The position numbers were made by a program, and so were the translations under genes. From Gammaproteobacteria bacterium RIFCSPHIGHO2_12_FULL_37_14 (GTDB lineage Bacteria; Pseudomonadota; Gammaproteobacteria; DSM-16500), in contig MGXV01000006.1 in the NCBI GenBank assembly GCA_001801485.1, forward strand, positions 9,977-73,976: 64,000 bases of DNA, read 5' to 3'. Position 1 is the first letter of the stretch, and each line of letters opens with the position of its first letter. Of this stretch, positions 16,243 through 25,929 are shown piece by piece. The notes under the pieces were generated by a model, which did no database searches, was not told where the DNA came from, and saw only the letters and a list, made by a program, of their open reading frames with translations.

Positions 16243-16725
16243 ATGACCTATCTGGATAAAAATCTAATCAAAGATGAACATATTTTATTTCGGACGAAGA
16301 AACATTTAATTATCTTTTTTTTACCGATTGTTTGGACTATTTTTTCTCAATATGCTGCCACTTATATGTCCGCAGATGCCATTTTGCGTACAGTTTACTG
16401 GGCACCTTGGTTGTTGGCTTTAATTTTTTGGTCATATGTTGGTCTAGATTATTTGACATCGGAATTTGCAGTAACAAACAAGCGTGTTATGATGCGTGAA
16501 GGTTTTTTTTATCGGCATATGAATGAGACAAGATTGGCGACAATTTCCCAGGTAAATGTCAATCAAAGCTTGCTGGGTCATGTGCTCAACTATGGTACAG
16601 TCTCTATTCATGCGTTTGGTGCCTCGGATGCCTTCTCAACACTTGCTCAACCGATTACCTTTCAAAAATATGTGAATGAACAATTAGATCAATTGATACA
16701 GAATCATGCCACCACTCAAAAATGA
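16243..16725 (+). CDS. Membrane protein with bacterial PH domain (bPH2/YdbT type)
   Basis: A 160-residue protein. Two hydrophobic segments (about 23-40 and 50-65) are followed by a PH-like domain with the conserved YLTSEFAVTNKRVMMREGFFYRHMNETRLATISQVNV and GTVSIHAFG. Such proteins are common but functionally unclear. GGAA at a normal distance supports the start. The end overlaps hemE by 20 bases. Confidence 0.8.
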   Translation: MTYLDKNLIKDEHILFRTKKHLIIFFLPIVWTIFSQYAATYMSADAILRTVYWAPWLLALIFWSYVGLDYLTSEFAVTNKRVMMREGFFYRHMNETRLATISQVNVNQSLLGHVLNYGTVSIHAFGASDAFSTLAQPITFQKYVNEQLDQLIQNHATTQK

Positions 16726-17791
16726 TCGTTTATTAAAAGCAATCTGGCAGGAGCCTCTTGATAGGACTCCCGTGTGGATTATGCGTCAAGCGGGGCGTTA
16801 CTTGCCAGAGTATCGAGCGACTCGAGCCCGGGCGGGTAGTTTTATGAATTTATGTAAAACTCCAGAATTAGCCTGCGAAGTCACTCTGCAACCTATACAA
16901 CGATACGCTCTTGATGCTGCTATTATTTTTTCTGATATTTTGACTATCCCCGATGCGATGGGTTTGGAATTGCAATTTATTGATAATCACGGGCCAGTGT
17001 TTGCTCGTTCTGTTGTTTGTGATAAAGATATCAAAAATCTAGAACTTGATTTGGAGCGATTATCTTACGTTTATGAGGCGATTCGTTTGGTTAAGCATGA
17101 ATTAACAGGACGTATTCCTTTAATTGGCTTTTGCGGTAGTCCCTGGACGCTGGCAGCTTATATGATTGAGGGCCAGGCCCAACCGGGTTTTCCTAAAATT
17201 GAAAAAATGCGAAAGGCTGAGCCAACATTACTGCATCATTTATTGAATATATTATCCACATCTGTTTATTCACATTTACATGCGCAAATTCAAGCAGGTG
17301 TAGAGGTTGTCATGATATTTGATACCTGGGGTGGATTATTAGATACGGAAGATTACGAAAAATTTTCCTTATTTTATATTAAGCAAATTATTACTAGACT
17401 CCAGTCCAACGATTATAATAAAAGAATACCAGTAATACTTTTTACCAAAGGTGGTTATCGATGGATAAAACAAATGGCTGAAGCAGGTTGTGATGTTGTG
17501 GGCCTTGATTGGGAAATTTCTCTGCAAGAGGCACGTGAACAAATAGGCTCTCAAGTTGCTATACAAGGTAATATGAATCCACAATGGTTGATTGAATCAC
17601 CTGAAGTGATGCGTCGTGAAGTATTAAAAATAATAGCTTCATATGGTTATGGTTCTGGGCACATATTTAATTTAGGTCATGGAATTACACCAGATGTTTC
17701 GCCTGAACAGGTGAAAGAATTAATTAATGCAGTTCATGAATTTAGCATGCCATATCATCAACGAGGTGACTCGTGCGAAAAAAACGACTAG
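16706..17791 (+). CDS. hemE: Uroporphyrinogen decarboxylase
   Basis: A 361-residue enzyme of haem synthesis. It converts uroporphyrinogen III to coproporphyrinogen III by removing four carboxyl groups, in the cytoplasm. The first signature PVWIMRQAGRYLPEYR (residues 21-36) and second signature GFCGSPWTLAAYMIEG are intact, and the FDTWGG and GNMNP segments are also present. The length matches the family. The gene overlaps its upstream neighbour and the following dsbD by 19 bases, so it is in one transcript with them. Confidence 0.97.
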   Translation: MPPLKNDRLLKAIWQEPLDRTPVWIMRQAGRYLPEYRATRARAGSFMNLCKTPELACEVTLQPIQRYALDAAIIFSDILTIPDAMGLELQFIDNHGPVFARSVVCDKDIKNLELDLERLSYVYEAIRLVKHELTGRIPLIGFCGSPWTLAAYMIEGQAQPGFPKIEKMRKAEPTLLHHLLNILSTSVYSHLHAQIQAGVEVVMIFDTWGGLLDTEDYEKFSLFYIKQIITRLQSNDYNKRIPVILFTKGGYRWIKQMAEAGCDVVGLDWEISLQEAREQIGSQVAIQGNMNPQWLIESPEVMRREVLKIIASYGYGSGHIFNLGHGITPDVSPEQVKELINAVHEFSMPYHQRGDSCEKND

Positions 17792-19518
17792 AGATAATAA
17801 TATTATTTGTATGGCTAGCATTAGCCTGTAGTGCTATTCCAGTGCTCGCTGCGCCTTCACCCTTGCCGGCTGAACAAGCATTTATTTTTTCTGCAAATTT
17901 TAATCGCCCAAATGAAATAGTAACTGAATGGCAAATCGCTCCAGGTTACTACCTTTATAGTAAAAAAATACATTTTTCTTTTCATCCTAATGTGATAGCG
18001 GATATTCAACTTCCACAAGGCGAATATCAATACGATAAAGATCGGGAACGATATGAAGCATTTTCAGGCAATCTAAGTGTTCCAATTTTATTAAAGACCA
18101 CTCTTCCTAGTTTACAAATGAATGTCGATTATCAAGGATGTTCAAAAGATGGATTTTGTTATCCACCCATACGCCAATCAATAGCAATCAATTTCACCAA
18201 TCAATCTATTAACAAAATAAATGATCAGCCATCTTCAGCACAAACATCATTTACTAACTTATTAACAAACCAAAATGCAGTAAACACTTTATTACAAAAT
18301 CAGAGCTTAGGTTTTTCCTTATTAATCTTTATTGCATTGGGAGTATTATTGGCGTTCACACCTTGTGTTTGGCCAATGGTACCAATATTGGCAACGATTA
18401 TTGTTGGTCAACAGGATAAATTGAATATCAGCAAAGCGTTGCTGTTATCGATCATGTATGTATTAGGCATGGCAATCATTTATGCTATGGTGGGTTTAAT
18501 CGCTGCGTCACTGGGTCATTCCATACAAGTATGGTTGCAGCAACCATGGGCTATCACGATTACTAGCATAGTATTTGTTTTGCTCGCGCTTTCATTATTT
18601 GGCTATTATGATTTGCAGCTACCACGAAGCTGGCAAAATCGTATTGCCAGTTGGAATCGCGCACAACATGGTGGATCCTATGCGGGTTCTTTTTTGATGG
18701 GTGCTATCTCAACATTAATCGTTTCTCCTTGTGTGACAGCACCATTGGTGGGTGTGTTGATGTATATTGCTCATACAGGAGATAGGATTTTAGGAGCAAG
18801 TGCATTGTTTGCGATGGGGATAGGGATGGGTCTTCCTTTGATATTCATTGGTATCTCAGCAGGTAAATGGTTGCCTAAAAGCGGTCCGTGGATGGAAGTA
18901 GCAAAAAAAATATTTGGTATTCTCATGTTAGGCATGGCGATTTGGTTATTGTCGAGAGTGACTTCGCCAATGATAACGAAAGTTTTAATTGGCATGTTAA
19001 TATTTGGAATAATATTTTATTATCTGCGGAATTTATCTTGGTGGAATCGGGGACTTGGATTGTTAGCTGGTTGTTCAGTGATGGTAGCAATGTTTGCTGG
19101 AGTAGCTATCATGGATATCAGTAACCAACCGAGCTCTTCTTCTGCTTATCAAACCCAACCAGCCTTTGTGATCGTGCGTAATACGAGTGAATTTATCCAG
19201 CAATTACAATCAGCACAAGTGATGAGTAAACCAGTGATTTTAGATTTTTATGCAGATTGGTGTGAATCTTGTGTTATGATGGACAAACATGTTTTTCACC
19301 GTTCGGATGTTAAACAGGCTCTCGCAGATTATGTTTTGTTACGTGCAGATCTTTCAAACAATACTGCAGAAGATGAAGCTTTATTAAAATACTTTAACGT
19401 GATTGCACCGCCAACAGTTTTATTTTTTAACAAAAATGGTTTGGAACTTACTTCACAACGAATAGTCGGTGAAGTGAATGCAAAGGAATTTTTAAACCGC
19501 GTAGCTAGTACAAAATAG
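17773..19518 (+). CDS. dsbD: Thiol:disulfide interchange protein DsbD
   Basis: A 581-residue protein in three parts. A signal peptide is followed by a periplasmic domain with paired cysteines (CSKDGFC). The eight-helix membrane domain carries two redox cysteines (TPCVWP and SPCVTA). The C-terminal thioredoxin-like domain has WCESC. All six redox cysteines are therefore present. DsbD passes electrons from cytoplasmic thioredoxin to periplasmic DsbC/DsbG or cytochrome c maturation proteins. The start is GTG at 17773 with GAGGTG ahead of it. Likely translated from the hemE transcript. Confidence 0.95.
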   Translation: MRKKRLEIIILFVWLALACSAIPVLAAPSPLPAEQAFIFSANFNRPNEIVTEWQIAPGYYLYSKKIHFSFHPNVIADIQLPQGEYQYDKDRERYEAFSGNLSVPILLKTTLPSLQMNVDYQGCSKDGFCYPPIRQSIAINFTNQSINKINDQPSSAQTSFTNLLTNQNAVNTLLQNQSLGFSLLIFIALGVLLAFTPCVWPMVPILATIIVGQQDKLNISKALLLSIMYVLGMAIIYAMVGLIAASLGHSIQVWLQQPWAITITSIVFVLLALSLFGYYDLQLPRSWQNRIASWNRAQHGGSYAGSFLMGAISTLIVSPCVTAPLVGVLMYIAHTGDRILGASALFAMGIGMGLPLIFIGISAGKWLPKSGPWMEVAKKIFGILMLGMAIWLLSRVTSPMITKVLIGMLIFGIIFYYLRNLSWWNRGLGLLAGCSVMVAMFAGVAIMDISNQPSSSSAYQTQPAFVIVRNTSEFIQQLQSAQVMSKPVILDFYADWCESCVMMDKHVFHRSDVKQALADYVLLRADLSNNTAEDEALLKYFNVIAPPTVLFFNKNGLELTSQRIVGEVNAKEFLNRVASTK

Positions 19519-19560
19519 ATTGTTTTGCAGTATGACCATCAAGCTCTTAAGAGGATTCTC

Positions 19561-20859
19561 ATGATCACCCAACCTCACGTAATGCCACAGCTCAATTCAA
19601 CCAATATTGAGCCAGTTCATTTGCTCGAAAAGCATTTATTGCAACAATGCAATCATATTAACGAATGGTTTGCAATGGAATGGCAGAAAACGTCACCACC
19701 CGTGTATGGATCAGTAGATTTACGAAATGCTGGTTTTAAGCTCGCACCAATCGATATGAATTTATTTCCTGCTGGATTTAATAATCTGAATCCAAATTTT
19801 TTAACTTATGCAATTTCTGCAGCGAAAAAAAATATTTTACAAATGATGCCACAGGCTAAACGCATTTTAATTATTCCTGAAAATCATACTCGCAATCTTT
19901 TTTATTGGGAAAATATTAAAACATTACGATCTATTTTAGAAAATGCTGACTTTCAAGTGAGATTTGGCAGTTTATCCGAAGAAATAAAAGTTTCCCAAGA
20001 TATTAGTTTGGCATCAGGTGAAAAAATTACTATCGAACCTTTATTACGAAAAGAAGATAAACTACAACTTAACAATTTTTTACCCGATGCTATTTTATTG
20101 AATAATGATCTTTCTGACGGCATTCCAGAGATGTTGCAAAATCTCAATCAACTGATTATGCCACCAGCTTCCCTTGGGTGGAGTCAACGATTGAAATCAG
20201 AACATTTTCAATATTATGCAAAAGTAGCACGTGATTTTGCAAAAACATTTGATATCGATCCTTGGTTAATTTCACCTTTATTTCGGCATTGTGGCCAGAT
20301 TGATTTTATGCATCAATTAGGATTGGAATGTTTAATCATTAATGCAGAAATATTATTTGAAGAAATTGAGAAGAAATATGCTCAGTATGGTATTTCACAT
20401 CCACCTTTTTTAGTGGTGAAAGCAGATGCCGGAACGTATGGAATGGCGGTGATGACCGTGCGTCATGCCGATGAACTAAAATCATTGAATCGTAAACAGC
20501 GTACTCGGATGTCGGTCAGCAAAGGAGGGCAACCTGTTAATCGCGTCATCATACAAGAAGGTGTTTATACCTTTGAAATGGTCGGTTCTGAGCAAGCCGT
20601 TGCTGAACCTGTCGTTTATTTATGGGGTGATTCGGTTGTAGGTGGTTTCTATCGAGTTCATAAAGAGCGTGGTATTGACGAAAACTTGAATGCGCCAGGA
20701 ATGCATTTTGAACCAATAGCGTTTTCACAACCTTGTCATGAGCCTTGTCGTGCAACAGAACCGGAAGCATGTCAGAATCGATTCTATTTATATGGTATCG
20801 TTGCCAAGCTAAGCATGTTGGCTGCGGCTCGTGAAATTCACGATCAAATTAATCAGTAA
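19561..20859 (+). CDS. gshA: Glutamate-cysteine ligase, proteobacterial GshA type
   Basis: About 432 residues. The enzyme joins glutamate and cysteine, the first step of glutathione synthesis. It belongs to the GshA type of many proteobacteria, not the E. coli fold. Segments such as GSVDLRNAGFKLAPIDMNLFPAGFNNL, VVKADAGTYGMAVM and GFYRVHKERG are typical. An earlier TTG at 19525 is in frame, but the ATG at 19561 has AAGAGGA upstream and is chosen. gshB follows after 38 bases. Confidence 0.9.
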   Translation: MITQPHVMPQLNSTNIEPVHLLEKHLLQQCNHINEWFAMEWQKTSPPVYGSVDLRNAGFKLAPIDMNLFPAGFNNLNPNFLTYAISAAKKNILQMMPQAKRILIIPENHTRNLFYWENIKTLRSILENADFQVRFGSLSEEIKVSQDISLASGEKITIEPLLRKEDKLQLNNFLPDAILLNNDLSDGIPEMLQNLNQLIMPPASLGWSQRLKSEHFQYYAKVARDFAKTFDIDPWLISPLFRHCGQIDFMHQLGLECLIINAEILFEEIEKKYAQYGISHPPFLVVKADAGTYGMAVMTVRHADELKSLNRKQRTRMSVSKGGQPVNRVIIQEGVYTFEMVGSEQAVAEPVVYLWGDSVVGGFYRVHKERGIDENLNAPGMHFEPIAFSQPCHEPCRATEPEACQNRFYLYGIVAKLSMLAAAREIHDQINQ

Positions 20860-20897
20860 ACTGTATTTTTTATTTATTCACTACATAAAGGTTGATT

Positions 20898-21854
20898 ATG
20901 AAACTAGGCGTTATCATGGATCCAATTGGATCCATTCGGTATACCAAAGATAGCACGCTTGCTATGTTATGGGAGGCACAAGCTCGGCATTGGGAAATAT
21001 ATTATTTTGAAGCCCATGATTTGTTTTTGCGTGATGGAATAGCATATGGTGATGGAAAGCGACTAACAGTTTTTAGAGATCCACAAAAATGGTTTTCAGG
21101 GACAGAAAAAAATACCATTACTCTTACTGATCTTGATATCATTCTCATGCGTAAGGATCCGCCATTTGGGGATGAATATATTTATATCACCTATTTATTG
21201 GATCATGCAGAACGCGGTGGCGTATTGGTGGTTAACAAGCCACAAGCTTTGCGGGATGCAAATGAAAAAGTATTTGCAATGTTTTTTCCACAATGTTGTC
21301 CGCCTAGTTTAGTCACGCAATCAATGCAAAAACTGCATGATTTTTTTGAGGAGCAGCAAGACATTGTTTGTAAACCATTACATTCAATGGGAGGTGCATC
21401 GGTATTTCGTTTACGTGCTAATGATGTGAACGCTAATGTAATTTTTGATGCTCTGACACATAGCGGGACTAAACACATTATGGCACAGCGGTTTATTCCA
21501 GAGATTGAATTAGGGGATAAACGTATTTTAATGATAAACGGTGAACCTGTTTTACATGTTTTGTCGCGAGTTCCTCAGCAGGGTGATTGGCGCGGTAATT
21601 TGGCTGTCGGTGCTAAAGGAATCGTTCAAGCGCTTTCTGAAAGAGATCATTGGATTTGTTCGCAAGTTGGGCCTCAATTGCGAGAGCATGGTTTATATTT
21701 TGTTGGATTAGATATCATTGGCGATTATCTAACAGAAATTAATGTTACTAGTCCTACGGGTATTCGTGAGATAGACGCAGAAACAGGCTCGAATGTGAGC
21801 GCCATGTTGTTAGATTGTATGAACAGACTTCATGAAAGACTTCATGAAACCTAA
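20898..21854 (+). CDS. gshB: Glutathione synthetase
   Basis: About 318 residues, ATP-grasp fold. It adds glycine to gamma-glutamylcysteine. The N-terminal GVIMDPIGSI, VVNKPQALRDANEK, the glycine-rich ATP loop KPLHSMGGASVFRL and the metal-binding segment ITEINVTSPTGIREID are intact. The ATG at 20898 has AAAGG before it and is preferred to a TTG two codons upstream. The gene forms a two-step glutathione unit with gshA, and its end overlaps dprA by 23 bases. Confidence 0.95.
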   Translation: MKLGVIMDPIGSIRYTKDSTLAMLWEAQARHWEIYYFEAHDLFLRDGIAYGDGKRLTVFRDPQKWFSGTEKNTITLTDLDIILMRKDPPFGDEYIYITYLLDHAERGGVLVVNKPQALRDANEKVFAMFFPQCCPPSLVTQSMQKLHDFFEEQQDIVCKPLHSMGGASVFRLRANDVNANVIFDALTHSGTKHIMAQRFIPEIELGDKRILMINGEPVLHVLSRVPQQGDWRGNLAVGAKGIVQALSERDHWICSQVGPQLREHGLYFVGLDIIGDYLTEINVTSPTGIREIDAETGSNVSAMLLDCMNRLHERLHET

Positions 21855-22953
21855 TGTAGCTTATTGGCTAGCTCTACATCATTTACCTATTCAGCCGCGG
21901 AAAATTTTGCGTTGGTTAGAAAAATTATCTACGCCAGAAAATTTATTATTAGCCAATCAAGAAAAATTACTAATGATTGGTGCATCTAAAGAAGAAATTT
22001 TTGCTATACAAAAACCAAATTGGCTTGCGGTTGAAAAAGATTTGGCATGGGCTGAAATGGCTGATCATGCCATTTTATCATTGAGTGATGAAGATTATCC
22101 TTCTTTATTAAAACAAATTATTCATCCTCCGCTCGTATTATATGTGATGGGAAACAAGAAAGCGCTTTTACGTAAACAATTGGCTATAGTTGGTTCACGT
22201 CAGGCGAGTCCTACTGGTATTAAAAATGCGGAACAATTTGCCTATCAGTTATCTTTAGCCGGATTAGCTATTACTAGTGGTTTAGCATTGGGTGTGGATG
22301 CTGCTAGTCATCAGGGGGCAATTGCTGCAAAAGGCGAGACAATTAGTGTTTTTGGTACAGGGTTGAATCATATTTACCCTCGAAGTAATCGACGATTAGC
22401 CCATGAAATATTGGAGCACCAGGGGGTGATTATTTCTGAATTTCCACTCGATACTCCCCCAAAAGCCATGAACTTTCCATTACGTAATCGGATTATTGCG
22501 GGCTTGAGTGTGGGTGTATTGATCATTGAAGCAGCTCACAAAAGTGGTTCATTGATTACTGCTAATTATGCATTGGAGCAAGGGAAAGAAATCTTTGCTA
22601 TTCCTGGATCTATCCAAAACCAAACTAGCAAAGGATGTCATTATCTCATTAAGCAAGGCGCAAAATTAGTTGAATGCATTGAAGATATCCTTGAGGAGTT
22701 AAATATTTTTACTGTCGAGCCTACATTAAAGATAGCCACTCAACAAACGAACAAGCAAATTGTTAAGTTTGGTACAAAACTAACTGATCAAGAAAAGTGT
22801 TTATTTGAGCAAATAGGATATGAAATTTCACCAATCGATGTGATAATATTGCGCACCGGATTGACTAGAAGTGAAGTTTCCTCCATTCTTTTATCATTGG
22901 AGTTGCAAGGTTATATCCAAACAGTGTCCGGTGGCGTGATTCGGGTGACCTAA
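21832..22953 (+). CDS. dprA: DNA processing protein DprA
   Basis: A 373-residue protein (369 if it starts at the ATG at 21844). The Rossmann-like SMF core carries IVGSRQASPTGIKNAEQFAYQL, TSGLALGVDAASHQGAI and GTGLNHIYPRSNRRLAHEI. A C-terminal winged-helix domain (about 305-373, EKCLFEQIGYEISPIDVIILRTGLTRSEV) is present. DprA protects incoming single-stranded DNA and loads RecA during natural transformation. It is followed by smg and topA, the classic neighbourhood. Confidence 0.95.
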   Translation: MKDFMKPNVAYWLALHHLPIQPRKILRWLEKLSTPENLLLANQEKLLMIGASKEEIFAIQKPNWLAVEKDLAWAEMADHAILSLSDEDYPSLLKQIIHPPLVLYVMGNKKALLRKQLAIVGSRQASPTGIKNAEQFAYQLSLAGLAITSGLALGVDAASHQGAIAAKGETISVFGTGLNHIYPRSNRRLAHEILEHQGVIISEFPLDTPPKAMNFPLRNRIIAGLSVGVLIIEAAHKSGSLITANYALEQGKEIFAIPGSIQNQTSKGCHYLIKQGAKLVECIEDILEELNIFTVEPTLKIATQQTNKQIVKFGTKLTDQEKCLFEQIGYEISPIDVIILRTGLTRSEVSSILLSLELQGYIQTVSGGVIRVT

Positions 22954-22978
22954 TATTTAAATAGTAGGAATATTATTG

Positions 22979-23446
22979 ATGTTTGAAGTTTTGATGTATC
23001 TATTTGAAAATTATATGGATGGTAGTGTGTCTTTGAATGCTGATCAAGATACCATTGTCAGTGAACTTGAACTTGCTGGCTTTCATCGTAGTGAAATTGG
23101 CCGAGCATTAGATTGGTTAGAAGGTTTAAATAAAGTGCAGGAAACAGTCCAAGCTGGTCCTGGTCTTACTCCTCATGCTATACGTCATTATTCTTCAGAG
23201 GAAAGTGAGCGTTTAGGTCTTCAAGGAAGAGGTTTTTTGCTCTATCTTGAACAATTGAGCATTTTAGATCCAATGACACGAGAAGTTGTGATTGATAGAA
23301 TCATGGCATTAGATCCTCGTGAAATTGATTTAGGCCGGGTTAAGTGGGTCGTTTTGATTGCTTTATTTAACCAACCAGACAAAAAATCAGCACTTTCTCT
23401 ATTACAGGATATGATTTTATCAGATGCCTTTGATATCCTACATTGA
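22979..23446 (+). CDS. smg: Smg protein (DUF494)
   Basis: About 155 residues. The conserved start MFEVLMYLFENYMDG and the later LDRIMALDP-type segment (DRIMALDPREIDLGRVKWVVLIALFNQP) identify the Smg family, of unclear function, found next to dprA and topA. The ATG at 22979 is taken; the codon before it is a TTG. TAGGA precedes it. Confidence 0.9.
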   Translation: MFEVLMYLFENYMDGSVSLNADQDTIVSELELAGFHRSEIGRALDWLEGLNKVQETVQAGPGLTPHAIRHYSSEESERLGLQGRGFLLYLEQLSILDPMTREVVIDRIMALDPREIDLGRVKWVVLIALFNQPDKKSALSLLQDMILSDAFDILH

Positions 23447-23512
23447 ACAACCCTATTCTTATCAAAATTTACGCTATAGTTTCTTAAAGAACATTATTAT
23501 TAAGGAATCTGG

Positions 23513-25813
23513 ATGGCCCATAATCTAGTTATTGTAGAATCACCTGCAAAAGCAAAAACGATTAAAAAATATTTAGGTGCTGGATTTGAAATCATTGCCT
23601 CATATGGTCATGTACGTGATTTATTGCCCAAAGAAGGAGCTGTAGATCCAGAAAACCATTTTGCTATGAGATATGAATTGATAGAAAAAAATGAGAAGCA
23701 TGTAGCTACTATTATTGCTGCGATGAAAAAATCCGATGCTTTGTATCTTGCTACTGACCCGGATCGTGAAGGCGAGGCAATTTCGTGGCATATTTATACT
23801 ATTCTAAAAACTAAAAAAGCATTAGGCAAAAAACCTGTGCACAGAATAGTTTTTAACGAAATAACAAAATCAGCTATTCAAGCCGCAGTGAAAAATCCTC
23901 GGGAAATTTCTATGGATTTGGTCAATGCACAACAGGCTCGGCGTGCATTAGATTATCTGGTTGGTTTTAATTTATCGCCACTTCTATGGAAAAAAATTCG
24001 TTATGGGCTTTCCGCAGGTCGGGTGCAAAGCCCCGCTTTACGTATGATTGTTGAGCGTGAAGAAGCGATAGAGAAATTTGTTACCCAGGAATATTGGAAT
24101 CTTGAAGCAGCTGTTGTTGCACATGCTAAGACATTTGTCGCTAAGCTGGTAGTTTATGAAGGCACTAAACTTGAACAGTTTTCTATTACCAGTGCTTCAC
24201 AAGCAGAGGCAGCAAAAACCCATCTTTTAAAGGATGCAAAAGGCAAATTACTTGTTTCACAAGTGGAAAAGAAACAACGTAAACGTCATCCTGCCATGCC
24301 ATTTATTACCTCAACCTTGCAACAAGAAGCAGCACGTAAGCTTGGATTTACTGTTCAACGTACCATGCGATTTGCTCAGCAATTATATGAAGGTGTTGAA
24401 TTAGAAGCTGGCTCAGTCGGGCTGATCTCTTATATGCGTACCGATTCAGTAAACTTAGCACAAGAAGCTATCAATGAACTTCGAGATTTAATTGCAGAGC
24501 GTTATGGTAAGGAAAATGTTCCAGATGAACCTCGTATCTATCGCACTAAAGCCAAAAATGCGCAAGAGGCTCATGAAGCTATCCGTCCTACTTCAGCTAT
24601 GCGTACGCCTGAATCGATTAAATCATTTTTATCGCCTGAACAATTTAAACTGTATGATTTAATTTGGAAACGTACAGTAGCATCGCAAATGATTTCTGCA
24701 ACGATTGATACCATGACGATAGATTTAATTATCAATAAAGGGCATCAATTTCGGGCTTCAGGATCGATTGTGGTTGATCCAGGCTTTATGCGGGTTTATC
24801 AAGAAGGCATGGATGATCAAATATCCGAAGAATTAGGGAATGAACACTTACTTCCTCAACTTAAAGAAGGTGATGAAGTTGATTTAAATGAGATTACCTG
24901 TCATCAGCATTTTACTGAACCTCCACCACGTTATTCAGAAGCCAGTTTGATTAAAGATTTGGAAGAGCATGGCATTGGTCGTCCTTCAACTTATGCCGCT
25001 ATTGTATCGACATTACAAACACGCGAATATGTTTTACTGGAAAATAAGCGATTTTATCCTACTGATATTGGTCGTATAGTGAATCGATTTCTTACGCTAT
25101 ATTTTACAAAATATGTTGATTATGATTTCACTGCTAAATTAGAAGATGAACTTGATGAAATTTCCCGCGGCGAAAAAGAGTGGGTTCCTTTATTAGAGGA
25201 TTTTTGGGATCCGTTCAAAGATCGTGTAGATCATATTAATGAAAGTGTCAAAAAGAAAGATGTGACACAAGAGAAGCTCGATGAAAAATGTCCTTTGTGC
25301 GGACAGCCACTCTCTATTCGATTAGGTAAGCGTGATCGATTTATTGGTTGTACGGCGTATCCTGATTGTACTTATACGAGAGCAATGGTAGAGAAAGCTG
25401 AAGATGCGTCTCATGATGCTGAATTGGTAGAAGGACGACAATGCCCTGATTGTGGGGGTGCGCTGAAAATCAAACATGGACGCTATGGTAAATTTATTGG
25501 ATGTAGTAATTATCCTAAGTGTAAATTTATTGAATCATTAAACAAACCTCAAGATACAGGCATTGAATGTCCAGAATGTCATCAAGGAAAAATGGTTAAG
25601 CGACAATCGCGACGTGGACGGATATTCTTCTCTTGTTCTCGTTATCCAGATTGTAAATATGCTGTTTGGAATCAGCCAACAGCGCAGAGTTGTCCAAAGT
25701 GTGCATGGCCAATGTTAACCATTAAAATAACTAAAAAACGAGGTAAAGAACTTGTTTGCCCACGACAAACTTGTGGCTATGCAGAGCAGGCGGTGGATAC
25801 TGAAAGTAAATAA
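23513..25813 (+). CDS. topA: DNA topoisomerase I
   Basis: A 766-residue type IA topoisomerase that relaxes negative supercoils. The TOPRIM domain has IVESPAKAKTI and DPDREGE. The active-site tyrosine is Tyr307 in ISYMRTDSV. Four C-terminal zinc-finger-like units follow (CPLCG..C..C, CPDCGG..C..C, CPECHQ..C..C, CPKCAW..CPRQTC). The protein is about 100 residues shorter than E. coli TopA, mainly at the C-terminus, where the non-zinc DNA-binding part seems absent. A likely promoter lies just upstream. Confidence 0.97.
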   Translation: MAHNLVIVESPAKAKTIKKYLGAGFEIIASYGHVRDLLPKEGAVDPENHFAMRYELIEKNEKHVATIIAAMKKSDALYLATDPDREGEAISWHIYTILKTKKALGKKPVHRIVFNEITKSAIQAAVKNPREISMDLVNAQQARRALDYLVGFNLSPLLWKKIRYGLSAGRVQSPALRMIVEREEAIEKFVTQEYWNLEAAVVAHAKTFVAKLVVYEGTKLEQFSITSASQAEAAKTHLLKDAKGKLLVSQVEKKQRKRHPAMPFITSTLQQEAARKLGFTVQRTMRFAQQLYEGVELEAGSVGLISYMRTDSVNLAQEAINELRDLIAERYGKENVPDEPRIYRTKAKNAQEAHEAIRPTSAMRTPESIKSFLSPEQFKLYDLIWKRTVASQMISATIDTMTIDLIINKGHQFRASGSIVVDPGFMRVYQEGMDDQISEELGNEHLLPQLKEGDEVDLNEITCHQHFTEPPPRYSEASLIKDLEEHGIGRPSTYAAIVSTLQTREYVLLENKRFYPTDIGRIVNRFLTLYFTKYVDYDFTAKLEDELDEISRGEKEWVPLLEDFWDPFKDRVDHINESVKKKDVTQEKLDEKCPLCGQPLSIRLGKRDRFIGCTAYPDCTYTRAMVEKAEDASHDAELVEGRQCPDCGGALKIKHGRYGKFIGCSNYPKCKFIESLNKPQDTGIECPECHQGKMVKRQSRRGRIFFSCSRYPDCKYAVWNQPTAQSCPKCAWPMLTIKITKKRGKELVCPRQTCGYAEQAVDTESK

Positions 25814-25929
25814 ACGACGTACTAATCTTCCTGTGTTTGCAATTGATAGTTTTGCTTATACATTAATCTTGCAAAATAGATCATCGTGGTATAGTTTTCT
25901 ATTCTAAATTTTAGCAAAAAGGATGTGTT